Positions 1 through 9,325 are shown, numbered from the stretch's first letter. The stretch: DNA of 64,000 nucleotides from an uncultured Oscillospiraceae bacterium (GCA_910589085.1 CAJUSG010000001.1:62001-126000), one strand, 5' to 3'. Notes: generated by a model not told the origin, from the sequence alone. Numbers and translations are program-made.

Positions 1-11
1 TTTTGCTCCAA
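1..11 (-). CDS. first codons of a further minus-strand gene
   Basis: Just downstream of wecB a GAGGAGGGAGA ribosome-binding sequence (about 17-27) is followed at normal spacing by TTG GAG CAA, which runs off the window edge. TTG starts with strong Shine-Dalgarno sequences recur in this genome, so this is probably the start of the next gene of the wecA-wecB operon. Nothing can be said of its product. Confidence 0.35.
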
Positions 12-55
12 AGGTCTCCCTCCTCATGTATAAAATTTTCCCGGTGGCATGGTTT

Positions 56-1204
56 TTATCCCTTAAATTCCTCCGGCGGAGTTTCACGCAGGCCAAAGTG
101 CCAGGCAACGGCGTCAGCAATACGGCAGCAGGCCCGACCGTCTCCGTAGGGATTGGCGGCATGGGCCATTTTGTCATATTCCTCCCGGTTCGACAGCAGC
201 TGCGCGGCCATTTGAAAAATGGTCTCCTCCTCCACACCGGCCAAGCGTACCGTACCGGCGGCCACTGCCTCAGGACGCTCTGTCTCTCTGCGCAGGACGA
301 GCACCGGCTTGCCTAAGGCGGGCGCCTCCTCCTGAAGGCCACCTGAGTCGGTCATCACCATGTGGCAGCGCGCCATCAGATTATGCATCTCGTCCACCGA
401 CAAGGGGGCGATGAGATGAATCCGAGGGTGATTGTCCAAATATTTGTGAGCTGCCTCCTGGACCACAGGGGACAGGTGTACGGGATATACCAGCTCTGTT
501 TCCGGAAAGGTGTCTGCAACTCTGCGCAGCGCGGTCATGATATTGGTCATGGGCTGGCCATAGTTTTCCCGTCTGTGGCAGGTGACAAGTATCACTTTTT
601 GATTGATATAATCCAAACGATTGAGATTTACATCTGAAAAGTGAAAATCCTTTACAACAGTTGTCTGAAGGGCGTCAATGACGGTATTTCCGGTTAAAAA
701 AACGCCATTGGTAATATTTTCCTGAGCTAGATTATTCCGGTTGGATACCGTGGGGCAGAAGTGGAGGTCGGCGATGGCCCCTACCAGTTTTCGATTGACC
801 TCTTCAGGAAAAGGGGACCACTTGTCATAGGTGCGAAGCCCGGCCTCTACATGTCCAACAGGAATTTTATGGTAAAAAGCGGCCAACGCGCCGGCAAAAG
901 TGGTGGAGGTGTCTCCATGGACCAGCACCAGATCGGGTTTTGCCGCTTCCAGAACTCCGTCCATGCCGTTCAGACACTTGGAAGTAATGGTGGACAAGGT
1001 TTGCCGGGGTTCCATCACATTCAGGTCATAGTCGGGCCTGAGCCCAAAGATATCCAGCACCGAGTCCAGCATCTCCCGATGCTGGGCGGTAACACAGCAA
1101 ACCGCCTCAAATTCAGGCCTTTTCGCCAGTTCCAAGGCCAACGGAGCCATTTTAATGGCCTCCGGCCGGGTACCAAATACGGTCATTACCTTCACTTTGT
1201 TCAT
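56..1204 (-). CDS. wecB: UDP-N-acetylglucosamine 2-epimerase (non-hydrolysing)
   Basis: The 382-residue length and layout match the cytosolic epimerase that interconverts UDP-GlcNAc and UDP-ManNAc, the precursor of wall teichoic acid linkage units and surface polysaccharides. The GT-B-like fold is visible from the N-terminal FGTRPEAIKMAPL, the HGDTST segment (about 96-101), the HVEAGLRT active-site region (about 118-125) and the C-terminal DSGGLQEEAPALGKPVLVLR nucleotide-binding block. Its ATG overlaps the TGA of wecA (ATGA), so the two are translationally coupled. wecA makes the lipid-linked GlcNAc acceptor and WecB the ManNAc donor, which fits one pathway. Confidence 0.95.
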   Translation of the reverse strand: MNKVKVMTVFGTRPEAIKMAPLALELAKRPEFEAVCCVTAQHREMLDSVLDIFGLRPDYDLNVMEPRQTLSTITSKCLNGMDGVLEAAKPDLVLVHGDTSTTFAGALAAFYHKIPVGHVEAGLRTYDKWSPFPEEVNRKLVGAIADLHFCPTVSNRNNLAQENITNGVFLTGNTVIDALQTTVVKDFHFSDVNLNRLDYINQKVILVTCHRRENYGQPMTNIMTALRRVADTFPETELVYPVHLSPVVQEAAHKYLDNHPRIHLIAPLSVDEMHNLMARCHMVMTDSGGLQEEAPALGKPVLVLRRETERPEAVAAGTVRLAGVEEETIFQMAAQLLSNREEYDKMAHAANPYGDGRACCRIADAVAWHFGLRETPPEEFKG

Positions 1205-2352
1205 TTGTCCGATTGGTCCTCCTCGCCAAAGTAGTATCCGCTCTCTGTGGACCGGTTTCTCTGAGGCTTGTCCACACGGCTGCCGTCCGAGGGCGGGGGA
1301 GGGGCGGAACCATTGTTACGGTCCAGATACAGCTTACCGGCTATGCCGCCAGCTACGCACAGAGCCATCAGGAACAGCATAGCACGTACCACGCCGATGG
1401 TGGTGAGCACCACAGCGGAGAGCCCTAAAATAGCGCTGATGATATAGAGCACTGCCACCGCCTGCTTTTGAGAGAATCCCATGTCGATTAATCTGTGGTG
1501 GATATGTCCGCGGTCAGGGGACATCGGCGACTGCCCTTTTGCCACACGCCGCAGGATGGCAAAGCAGGTGTCAAAAATAGGAAGACCCAGCATTAGGAAG
1601 GGGACAGCGAAGGAGATAATGGCATAAAATTTGAACAATCCCTGTATGGAAACGGTGGCCAAAATGAAGCCCAAAAAGGTGGAGCCAGTGTCTCCCATAA
1701 AAATTTTAGCCGGGTTCAGGTTGTAAGGTAAAAACCCTATACATGCTCCGGCCAGAGCGGCCATAAGGATGGCCACATCGGGCTCGGATACGATGAGAGC
1801 GATGACCAGTAAGGTCATGGAGCTGATGGTGGATACCCCGCAGGCCAGGCCATCCAGGCCATCGATCAGATTAACTGAGTTGGTGATTGCTACGATCCAC
1901 AGCACGGAGATGGGGATGGACAGCCACCCAAGCTCCCAGAAGGGCTCTTTGCTGAAGATGTTGGGATTGGACAGAAACTCGATGCGGTTGCCCTCCAGAA
2001 CTGCTACTAGCGCAGCCACAATCTGGACCAGAAACTTAGGCAGGGCAGGCAGGGCATAGATGTCATCCAGGATGCCTAAAACTACAATAATAACACTGCC
2101 AAGCAGCATGCCACGCAGGGAGGGAGTAAGCGTCTGAAAAATCAGCACGCTGAGAATAAATCCGAAAAAGATGGCCAGCCCTCCCATGCGTGGAATGGGG
2201 TGGTCATGCATTCGCCGGCCGTCCTTCGGAACATCCACCGCTCCCATGCGGACGGCCAATGAACGGACCACAGGGGTGGTAATAAGGGCCACCAGCGCGG
2301 CGACCAGAAGGGCGGCGGCAGCCAGCCCTACAGAGGGAAGTTGGATTGGCAT
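1201..2352 (-). CDS. wecA: undecaprenyl-phosphate GlcNAc-1-phosphate transferase (WecA/TagO family)
   Basis: This 383-residue polytopic membrane protein belongs to the MraY/WecA/TagO superfamily, which moves a sugar-1-phosphate from a UDP-sugar to undecaprenyl phosphate at the inner face of the membrane. Family motifs are in order: DVPKDGRRMHDHPIPRMGG after the first helix, the LDD pair (ILDDIYALP), NLIDGLDGLA, FMGDTGS, and a histidine loop (DRGHIHHRL) that is typical of WecA/TagO. About ten hydrophobic helices are visible. The hydrophilic tail ends in Gln-Ser-Asp-Lys and overlaps wecB by four bases. An AAAGAGGT ribosome-binding site precedes the ATG. Coupling to the epimerase favours a GlcNAc-1-P transferase over MraY. 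Confidence 0.93.
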   Translation of the reverse strand: MPIQLPSVGLAAAALLVAALVALITTPVVRSLAVRMGAVDVPKDGRRMHDHPIPRMGGLAIFFGFILSVLIFQTLTPSLRGMLLGSVIIVVLGILDDIYALPALPKFLVQIVAALVAVLEGNRIEFLSNPNIFSKEPFWELGWLSIPISVLWIVAITNSVNLIDGLDGLACGVSTISSMTLLVIALIVSEPDVAILMAALAGACIGFLPYNLNPAKIFMGDTGSTFLGFILATVSIQGLFKFYAIISFAVPFLMLGLPIFDTCFAILRRVAKGQSPMSPDRGHIHHRLIDMGFSQKQAVAVLYIISAILGLSAVVLTTIGVVRAMLFLMALCVAGGIAGKLYLDRNNGSAPPPPSDGSRVDKPQRNRSTESGYYFGEEDQSDK

Positions 2353-2421
2353 AGTTGAGAACCTCTTTTTATCTATGGGTTACAAGGCGGCAGGGATGAG
2401 CCAATGCTCCTCATATATCTC

Positions 2422-3420
2422 TTACCGGGCCACAAACCCTATCTTTTTGTACACCTTACGCAGCGTTTTGTTGGCCACGTACTCGGCCTTCTCCGCTCCA
2501 GCCTTGTATACGCCCTCCAGATAGCTCTTGTCGGCCAGCAGATGCTCGGTCTCCTCACGAATGGGACGCAGCGCCTCCACAACGGCTTCCCCTACAGCCG
2601 GTTTGAATGCTCCGTACCCCTTGCCGTCGAAGTCCGCCTCAATCTCCTCAAAGGTCTTGCCAGTGACAGAGGCGTAGATCTGGACTAGGTTGGAGACGCC
2701 CGGCTTCTCCTTGGGGGCAAAGCGGACACAGCGCTCGGTGTCGCTGTCGGTGACCGCCCGCTTGAATTTACGCATGATTTCCTCGGGCTTGTCCATCAGG
2801 ATGACGCAGCCCTCTAGATTGGACTTGCTCATTTTGGAGGTGGGATCATTCAGGCTCATGATCCGGGCGCCGACCTTGGGGATGTGGGGGGCCGGAATTT
2901 TAAATACATCGCCATAGATGCCGTTAAACCGCTCGGCAATATCCCGGCAGATCTCCACGTGCTGCTTTTGGTCCTCGCCCACAGGGACAAAATCAGGCTG
3001 GTAAAGAAGGATATCAGCCGCCATAAGGGCGGGGTAGGTGAACAGACCGGCGTTGATATTGTCCTTGTGCTTGGCGGCTTTGTCCTTGAACTGAGTCATA
3101 CGGCTGAGCTCGCCGAACATGGTGTAGCAGTCCAACACCCAGCCCAGCTGGGCGTGGGCAGGGACGTGGGACTGTATAAATATGGTGCACTTCTCCGGGT
3201 CCAGACCGCAGGCAATATAGTTGGCCAGCAGTGTGAGCACCCGGCGGCGCAGCTGGGCCGGCTCCTGGCGGACTGTGATGGTGTGCAGATCGGCCAGGAA
3301 AAAGTAGCAGTCAAATTCCTCAATCATCTCGGGCCAGTGGCGCAGAGGCCCCAGGTAGTTGCCCAGGTGAAGCTCCCCGCTGGGCTGGATGCCGGAGAGC
3401 ATTACTTTTTTTTCGTCCAT
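2422..3420 (-). CDS. trpS: tryptophanyl-tRNA synthetase
   Basis: A class I synthetase of 332 residues that charges tRNA-Trp. The HIGH-type motif is in GELHLGNYLG near the N-terminus and the KMSKS loop is in TSKMSKSN; in between is the GEDQKQHVE signature typical of TrpRS. The reading frame is open 14 codons further upstream, but the ATG at 3420 is preceded by AAAGGAG at ideal spacing and lies downstream of the predicted promoter, so it was chosen. The leader is short (about 50 nt) and has no T-box, unlike many Firmicute trpS genes. Confidence 0.96.
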   Translation of the reverse strand: MDEKKVMLSGIQPSGELHLGNYLGPLRHWPEMIEEFDCYFFLADLHTITVRQEPAQLRRRVLTLLANYIACGLDPEKCTIFIQSHVPAHAQLGWVLDCYTMFGELSRMTQFKDKAAKHKDNINAGLFTYPALMAADILLYQPDFVPVGEDQKQHVEICRDIAERFNGIYGDVFKIPAPHIPKVGARIMSLNDPTSKMSKSNLEGCVILMDKPEEIMRKFKRAVTDSDTERCVRFAPKEKPGVSNLVQIYASVTGKTFEEIEADFDGKGYGAFKPAVGEAVVEALRPIREETEHLLADKSYLEGVYKAGAEKAEYVANKTLRKVYKKIGFVAR

Positions 3421-3475
3421 GTGATTGGCTCCTTTATTCCAGAACGCTTTGGAAGCGCCCATATAATATCAGTTT

Positions 3476-3504
3476 ATTGTATCACTAACAGAGGCGGAAA
3501 GCAA
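3476..3504 (-). promoter_or_regulatory. sigma-A promoter of trpS
   Basis: On the minus strand TTGCTT and TACAAT are separated by exactly 17 bases, about 55 bases upstream of the trpS start. The region between the trpS start and ogt holds nothing else recognisable. Confidence 0.6.
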
Positions 3505-3529
3505 TAAAAATTACCTGATCGTGCCAAAA

Positions 3530-4045
3530 TTAGGGCCGTGAAAATGGGGATACGTCCACGCCCTCCAGCGTGAGCAGGGCAATCTTCTTGTCGATGCCGC
3601 CGGCGTAGCCGGTCAAACTGCCCCCGGTGCCCACAACCCGGTGGCAGGGGATAATCAGCGAGATGGGATTGTGGCCGACCGCACCGCCGACCGCCTGGGG
3701 GGACATGGATGTAAGGTGATTTTCCTTTGCAACCGCTTTGCTGATTTCTCCATAGGTTACGGTCTGTCCATATGGAATTTTCAATAATATATCCCAGACT
3801 GCCTGACGGAATTTTGTGCCCACAGGGCGCAATCTTGGTGTGAAGTCGGGGGGCCTTTTGCTGTGGAAATACAACTCCAGCCAGCGCCGCGTTTCCTGAA
3901 AAATGGGCAGCTCCTCTGTCTGACAGGTCCTCGGAAGGCCGGCGCCGAAATACTTCTGCCCGTCAAACCACAGGCCGACGATGGCGTCCCCGTCGCTGGC
4001 CAGTGTAATGCCGCCCAAAGGTGATTGACAGTGATTTACATACAT
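3530..4045 (-). CDS. ogt: methylated-DNA--protein-cysteine methyltransferase
   Basis: A 171-residue suicide repair enzyme that takes the alkyl group from O6-alkylguanine onto its own cysteine. The active-site PCHRV is present in SLIIPCHRVVGTGG, preceded by the winged-helix DNA-binding part (GQTVTYGEISKAVA) and followed by the LTGYAGG strand. TTTAGGAGGAG precedes the ATG, and an extended -10 (TGATATAAT, TATAAT at 4074-4079) lies upstream on the same strand. It is divergent from the GIY-YIG gene. Confidence 0.95.
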   Translation of the reverse strand: MYVNHCQSPLGGITLASDGDAIVGLWFDGQKYFGAGLPRTCQTEELPIFQETRRWLELYFHSKRPPDFTPRLRPVGTKFRQAVWDILLKIPYGQTVTYGEISKAVAKENHLTSMSPQAVGGAVGHNPISLIIPCHRVVGTGGSLTGYAGGIDKKIALLTLEGVDVSPFSRP

Positions 4046-4156
4046 GGTAAACTCCTCCTAAATGTTTTGGCTGATTATATCACAATTACGCTGAAAAAGA
4101 CAGTCCGAAAACACTTCAAAAATGCTGTGGAAACGCAGGGGTGAAAGGGGAGTAAG

Positions 4157-4411
4157 ATGTTGTTTTGGTATGTCTATATGCTGCGCTGCGGGGACGGTAC
4201 GCTGTATACCGGCATTACCGACAATGTGGAGCGCCGTCTGGCCGCCCACCGGGCGGGGAAGGGGGCCAAGTACACCCGCGGCCGTGGCCCGCTGGAGCTG
4301 GTCTATCAAGAGAAAACTCTGGATAAGTCCGCCGCGCTCCGCCGGGAGTATCAGATCAAGCGGCTGACCCGGCAGGAGAAGGAACAGCTGATTCAGAAAG
4401 CCTGGAAATAG
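4157..4411 (+). CDS. GIY-YIG nuclease domain protein (UPF0213/YhbQ type)
   Basis: An 84-residue single-domain GIY-YIG protein. The YVYMLRCGDGTLYTGIT segment gives the two half-motifs (here YVY and YTG), followed by the catalytic arginine region NVERRLAAH and the helix REYQIKRLTRQEKEQLI. Single-domain members of this family are widespread; their role is unsettled, with DNA repair or structure-specific cleavage suggested. AAAGGGGAGTAAG precedes the ATG. Divergent placement next to ogt would suit a repair role, but this is inference. Confidence 0.88.
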   Translation: MLFWYVYMLRCGDGTLYTGITDNVERRLAAHRAGKGAKYTRGRGPLELVYQEKTLDKSAALRREYQIKRLTRQEKEQLIQKAWK

Positions 4412-4443
4412 GACCGTCCGGGAAACCGGGCGGTCCTGCTGTC

Positions 4444-6183
4444 TTATTCGTTTCCGGGAAATACGGTCATGCGCTCATTGATATGCAACGCATTTCCGTC
4501 GTAGATAGAGGGTGGGCGCACAGAGTCCAGGTAGGGATTGGGCGGAAGGGGCTGGGCATACTCAATGGTGACGGTGTCCCCCACGTTAAGGGTGACCACT
4601 TCCCGGTTCTGAGCGGCGGAGAGAGAGTAGAAGACTTTCTCGCCTTGAATGCGGATGAAGTAGTAGGAGTTGCCCTCAATGACGGCGGTACGGATCTCGG
4701 CTACCTTTCCCTTTGCCTCAGTTTGGGGCAGCAGTTCCACCCGGGTGATACCCTTTTCGTCCAGCAGCTTGATATAGCTCTGCTCACAGGCGGAGACGGT
4801 AGTCCCGGTGGCTACAATCTGATACTGGGCCACGTTGACCATGGCATAGGTCTTCACCAGGTTGGTGGCGTCCTTCAGGGGGATGAAGTAGGTGGGTTCC
4901 CCGGCGATATTCAGCAGGATGGGGAAGGTAGCGGTGTACCCCAGGTCCTGAACCACGCCCTGGGCGGAGAGCTTCGCGGCGTACTCGGTGGCGCCGGGTG
5001 CGGTGTAGAAGTGGGTTTCCTTGGTGCGCTGGTTGGTGAGCAGGAAGCCCAGGTTTGACTGGTCGGCGTTGGCGGAGGTGACGCCGGTGTACATATACAC
5101 ATCGTCGTTCATGGCGATGTAGTTGTATCCGTCGGTTGTGATGGTCACGTCCCGCTGGCCCAGAATGGAGTTGATGAAGCCGTGGACCAGAGTACCGTGG
5201 TAATCGTACTGCTGCATGATAAGCTCGGGGACATAGAGGGTATCTACCCAGTTGGGCACCTCCTCATAATATTGACTTTCGCCGGTGATGGCGTCTACCA
5301 GCACCGCACCCTGGATATCTGTGCCGCCGAACAGTCCGATTCGCTTAACCACCCGAGGGGCGATCCACCAGGGACGGCCGTCTTCGTCGATCTCAAACTC
5401 CGGGGTGGCAAACATCATGGTAGGGTATTGGAAGCGCAGGTGGCGCAGAATATTCCGGTTCAGGGGCTCGGAGAAGGAGTATTTGATCCCCTCGCTCAGA
5501 CGGGTGACCGTGGCCTCCTGGGTTACCATGTCCACGACCACGTAGGCGGGCAGTCCGTTGCCGCGGTTGGTAAACCATTTGATAAGATCCGCGTAGGCGA
5601 TAGGGGCTACCCGGACAGGTCTGCCTTGGTAGTTGATCTGGGTGGAGTCGCCGGAATATTCAAACTGGCTCACCATGTCGCTGAGGGTTCCCATCTGGCG
5701 GTCGCCCAAATACTCCGCAGAGGCCCGGTCCAGGGTGGGAATCTTATTAAAAGATATTTCCGCAATATCGGTGGCGAAGTCGCCGGTTTGGACGGTGAGC
5801 AGCTCCCGATAAGCGGAGGCCCGGAAGATGGGCATGGAGATGATCTGGCCCACAATAGCCACCGCTACCACAGCGGCGAAGAGAATCAGTACCGGCAGAC
5901 AGCTCTTCTTGACAAACAGGAACCAGTCTTTGATCTTTTCCCTGGGGGTGCGTACCACAGAGTATTCCCCATTGTCCAAGGGCTTTGCGGACAGGACAAA
6001 GACACTGATGGTATAGACAATGCACAGCAGGGCCAGAAAGCTGTAGAAGTCGCCGGATTGGGGGTTGATGGCGGGCAGAGATACATAGAAATACACAAAG
6101 CCTACCACAGCCGTGACGACCAGGCTCACCAGCAGACTGCCGGCCCGGCCCATAGGCTTTCGGGTCTTATTTTCTTTCTTCAA
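4444..6183 (-). CDS. large uncharacterised membrane-anchored protein
   Basis: A 579-residue protein not assigned to a named family here. The start chosen is TTG at 6183, because GAGAGGAG lies seven bases upstream; an ATG 60 bases further out has no such site. Three hydrophobic segments lie near the N-terminus (about residues 13-35, 45-60 and 92-115). Then comes a soluble domain of about 450 residues, presumably extracytoplasmic, with repeated beta-rich stretches mentioning aromatic and Asp residues (for example GVTSANADQSNLGF). No catalytic signature, lipobox or sorting motif was found. It is a single gene, divergent from gltX. Confidence 0.8.
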   Translation of the reverse strand: MKKENKTRKPMGRAGSLLVSLVVTAVVGFVYFYVSLPAINPQSGDFYSFLALLCIVYTISVFVLSAKPLDNGEYSVVRTPREKIKDWFLFVKKSCLPVLILFAAVVAVAIVGQIISMPIFRASAYRELLTVQTGDFATDIAEISFNKIPTLDRASAEYLGDRQMGTLSDMVSQFEYSGDSTQINYQGRPVRVAPIAYADLIKWFTNRGNGLPAYVVVDMVTQEATVTRLSEGIKYSFSEPLNRNILRHLRFQYPTMMFATPEFEIDEDGRPWWIAPRVVKRIGLFGGTDIQGAVLVDAITGESQYYEEVPNWVDTLYVPELIMQQYDYHGTLVHGFINSILGQRDVTITTDGYNYIAMNDDVYMYTGVTSANADQSNLGFLLTNQRTKETHFYTAPGATEYAAKLSAQGVVQDLGYTATFPILLNIAGEPTYFIPLKDATNLVKTYAMVNVAQYQIVATGTTVSACEQSYIKLLDEKGITRVELLPQTEAKGKVAEIRTAVIEGNSYYFIRIQGEKVFYSLSAAQNREVVTLNVGDTVTIEYAQPLPPNPYLDSVRPPSIYDGNALHINERMTVFPGNE

Positions 6184-6282
6184 ATGAAAGCTCCTCTCTA
6201 ATGTTTGTAGGGATGTTCTGGAATCATCCGCTGACGCTGTCATCCAAGCGGTCAGGGGAGGCCTGAATGGGGTGTTTTATAT

Positions 6283-6311
6283 AGCATATACGCTTTTTCT
6301 AAAAAAAGCAA
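6283..6311 (-). promoter_or_regulatory. promoter of the large membrane protein gene
   Basis: TTGCTT and TATGCT are separated by 17 bases on the minus strand, about 100 bases upstream of the TTG start. The leader between them has small GC-rich inverted repeats but no known riboswitch. Confidence 0.4.
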
Positions 6312-6338
6312 TGAACAGAAGATTAAATTTTAAAAGAC

Positions 6339-6367
6339 TTGCAAAACTGGGAAAAATTCACTATAAT
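6339..6367 (+). promoter_or_regulatory. sigma-A promoter of gltX
   Basis: TTGCAA and a perfect TATAAT are separated by 17 bases, about 25 bases before the ribosome-binding site of gltX. The leader is too short for a T-box. Confidence 0.75.
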
Positions 6368-6399
6368 AGGGAAAACCTGTGTACTGGAGGAGAATAAGC

Positions 6400-7884
6400 A
6401 TGACACTTGACATGAAGTATTTTGAGGAGATGGAGGCCAAGATACCCAAAGGTAAGGTGCGCACCCGGTTTGCGCCATCCCCCACGGGCTACATGCATGT
6501 GGGCAACCTGCGCACCGCGCTGTACACCTGGCTAATTGCACGAAACGCCGGGGGCACCTTCATCCTGCGCATTGAGGACACCGACCAGGGCCGCCTGGTG
6601 GAGGGCGCTACCGATGTGATCTACAAGACCCTGACAGAATGCCGCCTGGACCACGACGAGGGCCCCGACGTGGGCGGTCCTGTGGCCCCCTATATTCAGT
6701 CGGAGCGGCGGGACACCTATGGCAGGTATGCCCGTCTGCTGGTAGAAAAGGGACAGGCCTATTACTGTTTTTGCGAGAAGGGAGATAGCGCCGAGGACGC
6801 TGGAGACTTTGAAAAGACAGCGGATCCCTGCCGCACGTTATCCTTTGAGGAGGCCCAGGCCCGCGTGGATGCCGGAGAGCCCTATGTCATCCGCCAGCGT
6901 ATCCCGGAGGAGGGGATCACCACCTTCCATGATGCCATCTTCGGAGAGATTACCGTGGAGAACAAGACCCTGGACGACCAGGTACTCATAAAAAGGGACG
7001 GTATGCCCACCTACAACTTTGCCAATGTCATCGACGACCACCTGATGGGCATCACCCACGTGGTCCGGGGCAGCGAGTACCTGTCCTCCGCACCCAAGTA
7101 CAATTTGCTGTATGAGGGCTTCGGCTGGGAGGTGCCCACCTATGTCCACTGCTCTCCCGTCATGCGGGACGCCCACAATAAGATGTCAAAGCGCCACGGC
7201 GACCCGTCCTACGAGGACCTGAAGGAACAGGGCTTCCTCACCGACGCCATTTTGAACTATGTGGCCCTCTTAGGCTGGTCTCCCCGGGGCGATATCGCCG
7301 AGCAGGAGGTCTTCTCCCTGGACGAACTAGCGAAGGCCTTTGATCTGGCGGGCATGTCCAAATCTCCCGCCATTTTCGATATTGAAAAGCTGACCCACTT
7401 TAACGCGCTCTATCTTCGGGCCATGGCCCCGGAGGACTTTGCAAAGGCTGCGGAGCCTTATATCAGAAGCGCTGTAAAGGGTGAGCACCTGTCGGTAGGG
7501 GAGATTGCCGCGCTGCTCCAGGCCCGGTGTGAGAAGCTCACTGACATCCCGGAGAAGGTGGCCTTTTTCCAGGAGCTGCCCGAGTACAGCGCCGATCTGT
7601 TTACTAACAAGAAGTCCAAAACAAATCCGGAGGTATCCAAGGCCATGCTGGAGGCTGCCATTCCTATGTTGGAGAGGATAACGGAATGGAGCCAGGATGC
7701 CATTCATGACGGTCTGGTGGCTTTGGCTGAAAAGCTGGAGGTAAAGAATGCTACTCTCATGTGGCCGGTGCGCATTGCTACTGCCGGTCAGGCTGTCACT
7801 CCCGGCGGAGCGGTGGAAATCTGCCATATTCTGGGACGGGATGAGACCCTGCGCCGTCTTCGGCTTGGGCTGGATAAGCTGTAA
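6400..7884 (+). CDS. gltX: glutamyl-tRNA synthetase
   Basis: A class I synthetase of 494 residues. The HIGH-type motif is in FAPSPTGYMHVGNLRTAL, IEDTDQGR follows, and KMSKRHG forms the KMSKS loop. The C-terminal half is the all-helical anticodon-binding domain, ending in ILGRDETLRRLRLGLDKL. The start at 6400 was chosen over an in-frame ATG at 6379 because GGAGGAG lies six bases upstream of it. In most Firmicutes this enzyme also charges tRNA-Gln for later amidation; nothing in the window settles that. Confidence 0.97.
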   Translation: MTLDMKYFEEMEAKIPKGKVRTRFAPSPTGYMHVGNLRTALYTWLIARNAGGTFILRIEDTDQGRLVEGATDVIYKTLTECRLDHDEGPDVGGPVAPYIQSERRDTYGRYARLLVEKGQAYYCFCEKGDSAEDAGDFEKTADPCRTLSFEEAQARVDAGEPYVIRQRIPEEGITTFHDAIFGEITVENKTLDDQVLIKRDGMPTYNFANVIDDHLMGITHVVRGSEYLSSAPKYNLLYEGFGWEVPTYVHCSPVMRDAHNKMSKRHGDPSYEDLKEQGFLTDAILNYVALLGWSPRGDIAEQEVFSLDELAKAFDLAGMSKSPAIFDIEKLTHFNALYLRAMAPEDFAKAAEPYIRSAVKGEHLSVGEIAALLQARCEKLTDIPEKVAFFQELPEYSADLFTNKKSKTNPEVSKAMLEAAIPMLERITEWSQDAIHDGLVALAEKLEVKNATLMWPVRIATAGQAVTPGGAVEICHILGRDETLRRLRLGLDKL

Positions 7885-7902
7885 ATGATTTAAACTTTAC
7901 AC

Positions 7903-7939
7903 AAGGGCAAGGCTTCCGCTCAGCGGAAGCCTTGCCCTT
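7903..7939. terminator. bidirectional terminator between gltX and the SdpI-like gene
   Basis: Two complementary 18-base arms (7903-7920 and 7922-7939) form a long hairpin ending in CCTTT. It lies between convergent genes and can serve both. Confidence 0.8.
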
Positions 7940-7948
7940 TCAGCAATC

Positions 7949-8314
7949 CTATTTCATTTCGTCGCTGCCGTCGTCATGAAATGTATTTTTTATCAGCAGA
8001 TCAATCATAAATACTGATACGCAGAATAGCACCATCTGGCCTACGATGAGCCACATCCAGAAAGCGGAATAGTTCTCCCGAAAGAGAATCATCAAAAAGG
8101 CGCTGGCTCCGCCGCTGATGATTCCAGTGCGCATCCAGAGCCTGGAGCAGTGTCGATGAGCCATCTGCCAAGCGTCCGGGTTATTCCGTGTCAATTCAGT
8201 ACTGTAGGCCAACCCCTTAGACCGGTAGGGGGGAGGAGATATTTTCCACTTCAGTCCGACAATCAGCATAGCTGCCGGGGCCAGCATAACAACGATAAAA
8301 TAGAGTGTGTACAT
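7949..8314 (-). CDS. SdpI-family membrane protein
   Basis: A 121-residue protein with three hydrophobic helices (about 2-20, 62-80 and 85-107). The cytoplasmic segment between the first two holds the NPDAWQMAHRHCSRLW stretch, which resembles the conserved N-x-x-x-W-x-x-A-H motif of SdpI/YhfL-like proteins. B. subtilis SdpI is the immunity and signalling protein against the SdpC cannibalism toxin, but most small homologues have no known toxin partner and none is seen here. It follows the recombinase gene by about 15 bases with its own GAGGT site, so the two are probably one transcript. Confidence 0.65.
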   Translation of the reverse strand: MYTLYFIVVMLAPAAMLIVGLKWKISPPPYRSKGLAYSTELTRNNPDAWQMAHRHCSRLWMRTGIISGGASAFLMILFRENYSAFWMWLIVGQMVLFCVSVFMIDLLIKNTFHDDGSDEMK

Positions 8315-8329
8315 AGCTATAACCTCGCT

Positions 8330-9325
8330 TTACTCTGATTCCTTCTCTTGCTTCGATTTTTTCCGTTGACGGACGCCCCCCAGCGGGTTGGCCTTTGCGG
8401 CGGTACGCAGGTCTTCATTGTCCACATGGGTGTAGATTTGTGTGGTATTCAGGTGATCGTGGCCCAGTACCTCCTGAAGGGTGCGCACATCAACGCCGTT
8501 TTGGAGCATGAGAGTTGCGGCTGTATGCCGCAGCTTGTGGGATGAGTACTGTGTACTGTCCAATCCGGCGGCAGAGAGGTGCTTTTTCACCAGCTTGTGG
8601 ACCGCCGCAGTGGAGATTCTCCGCCGGTTTTGGAGGGTGACAAACAGAGCGTTCTGGTCCACCAGTGTCATGGCGCTTCGCTCGTCAAGCCAGTCTGTCA
8701 GCGCTCTCTGGCAGGCATCATTAAGATACAGCATCCGCTCCTTGTTGCCCTTGCCGAGTACGCGAAGCTGATCTCCTCGAACGTCTGTTATATTTAAGCC
8801 GACCAACTCAGAAATACGCAGGCCGCAGTTGAGAAACAGGGTAAGAATACAGTAGTCCCGATTGGAGTTTTTACCGTCTACATTGTCCAAAAGGTCCATA
8901 CTTTCCTCTAAATTTAAGTATTTTGGCAGAGATTTCTTCAATCTGGGCGAGTCCAAATCCTGGACAGGATTGGTCTCCAGCAGCTTGGCCTTGTTGGTGA
9001 GGTATTTGTAAAAGGACCGGATGGTGGCGACCTTGCGGGCTCGGGATGTGTTGTTCAAACCGCGGTCTCTGGACAGATAGTTCATATAGGAATAGATATC
9101 TGTCAGTGTGACATCCCGAACCAGCGGAAGATCAACGTCAGCGATGGAGATATCGTCCAGCGGGGCGTTCTGAGAAACCAGGTTTTTGTTCTGCTTGAGG
9201 AAACGGAAAAAATTTCGCAGGTCTAAATAGTACTCGTCAACTGTCCGATGGGAATGTCCCTGGATGGTCTCGTGATAGACCAGGAAATCCCGCAAAATGG
9301 GCGGCGCCTCGGTACGGTAGTCCAT
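8330..9325 (-). CDS. tyrosine recombinase, XerC-like
   Basis: A 331-residue site-specific recombinase. An N-terminal SAM-like core-binding domain (about 8-115) is followed by the catalytic domain, in which the tetrad is visible: Arg in NCGLRISELVGL, His-x-x-Arg in SHKLRHTAATLM, the later His in LGHDHLNTTQ and the tyrosine in IYTHV. It ends in a basic tail. It is one of two tyrosine recombinases in the window; the other (29573) is the shorter XerD type. No prophage or cassette lies next to it, so a chromosome-dimer or housekeeping role is more likely than phage integration. Confidence 0.85.
   Translation of the reverse strand: MDYRTEAPPILRDFLVYHETIQGHSHRTVDEYYLDLRNFFRFLKQNKNLVSQNAPLDDISIADVDLPLVRDVTLTDIYSYMNYLSRDRGLNNTSRARKVATIRSFYKYLTNKAKLLETNPVQDLDSPRLKKSLPKYLNLEESMDLLDNVDGKNSNRDYCILTLFLNCGLRISELVGLNITDVRGDQLRVLGKGNKERMLYLNDACQRALTDWLDERSAMTLVDQNALFVTLQNRRRISTAAVHKLVKKHLSAAGLDSTQYSSHKLRHTAATLMLQNGVDVRTLQEVLGHDHLNTTQIYTHVDNEDLRTAAKANPLGGVRQRKKSKQEKESE

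Noticed and set aside
3421..3475. T-box leader for trpS (also considered for tyrS and gltX)
   Set aside because: The leaders are too short and lack the T-box GGGTGG-type sequence and terminator.
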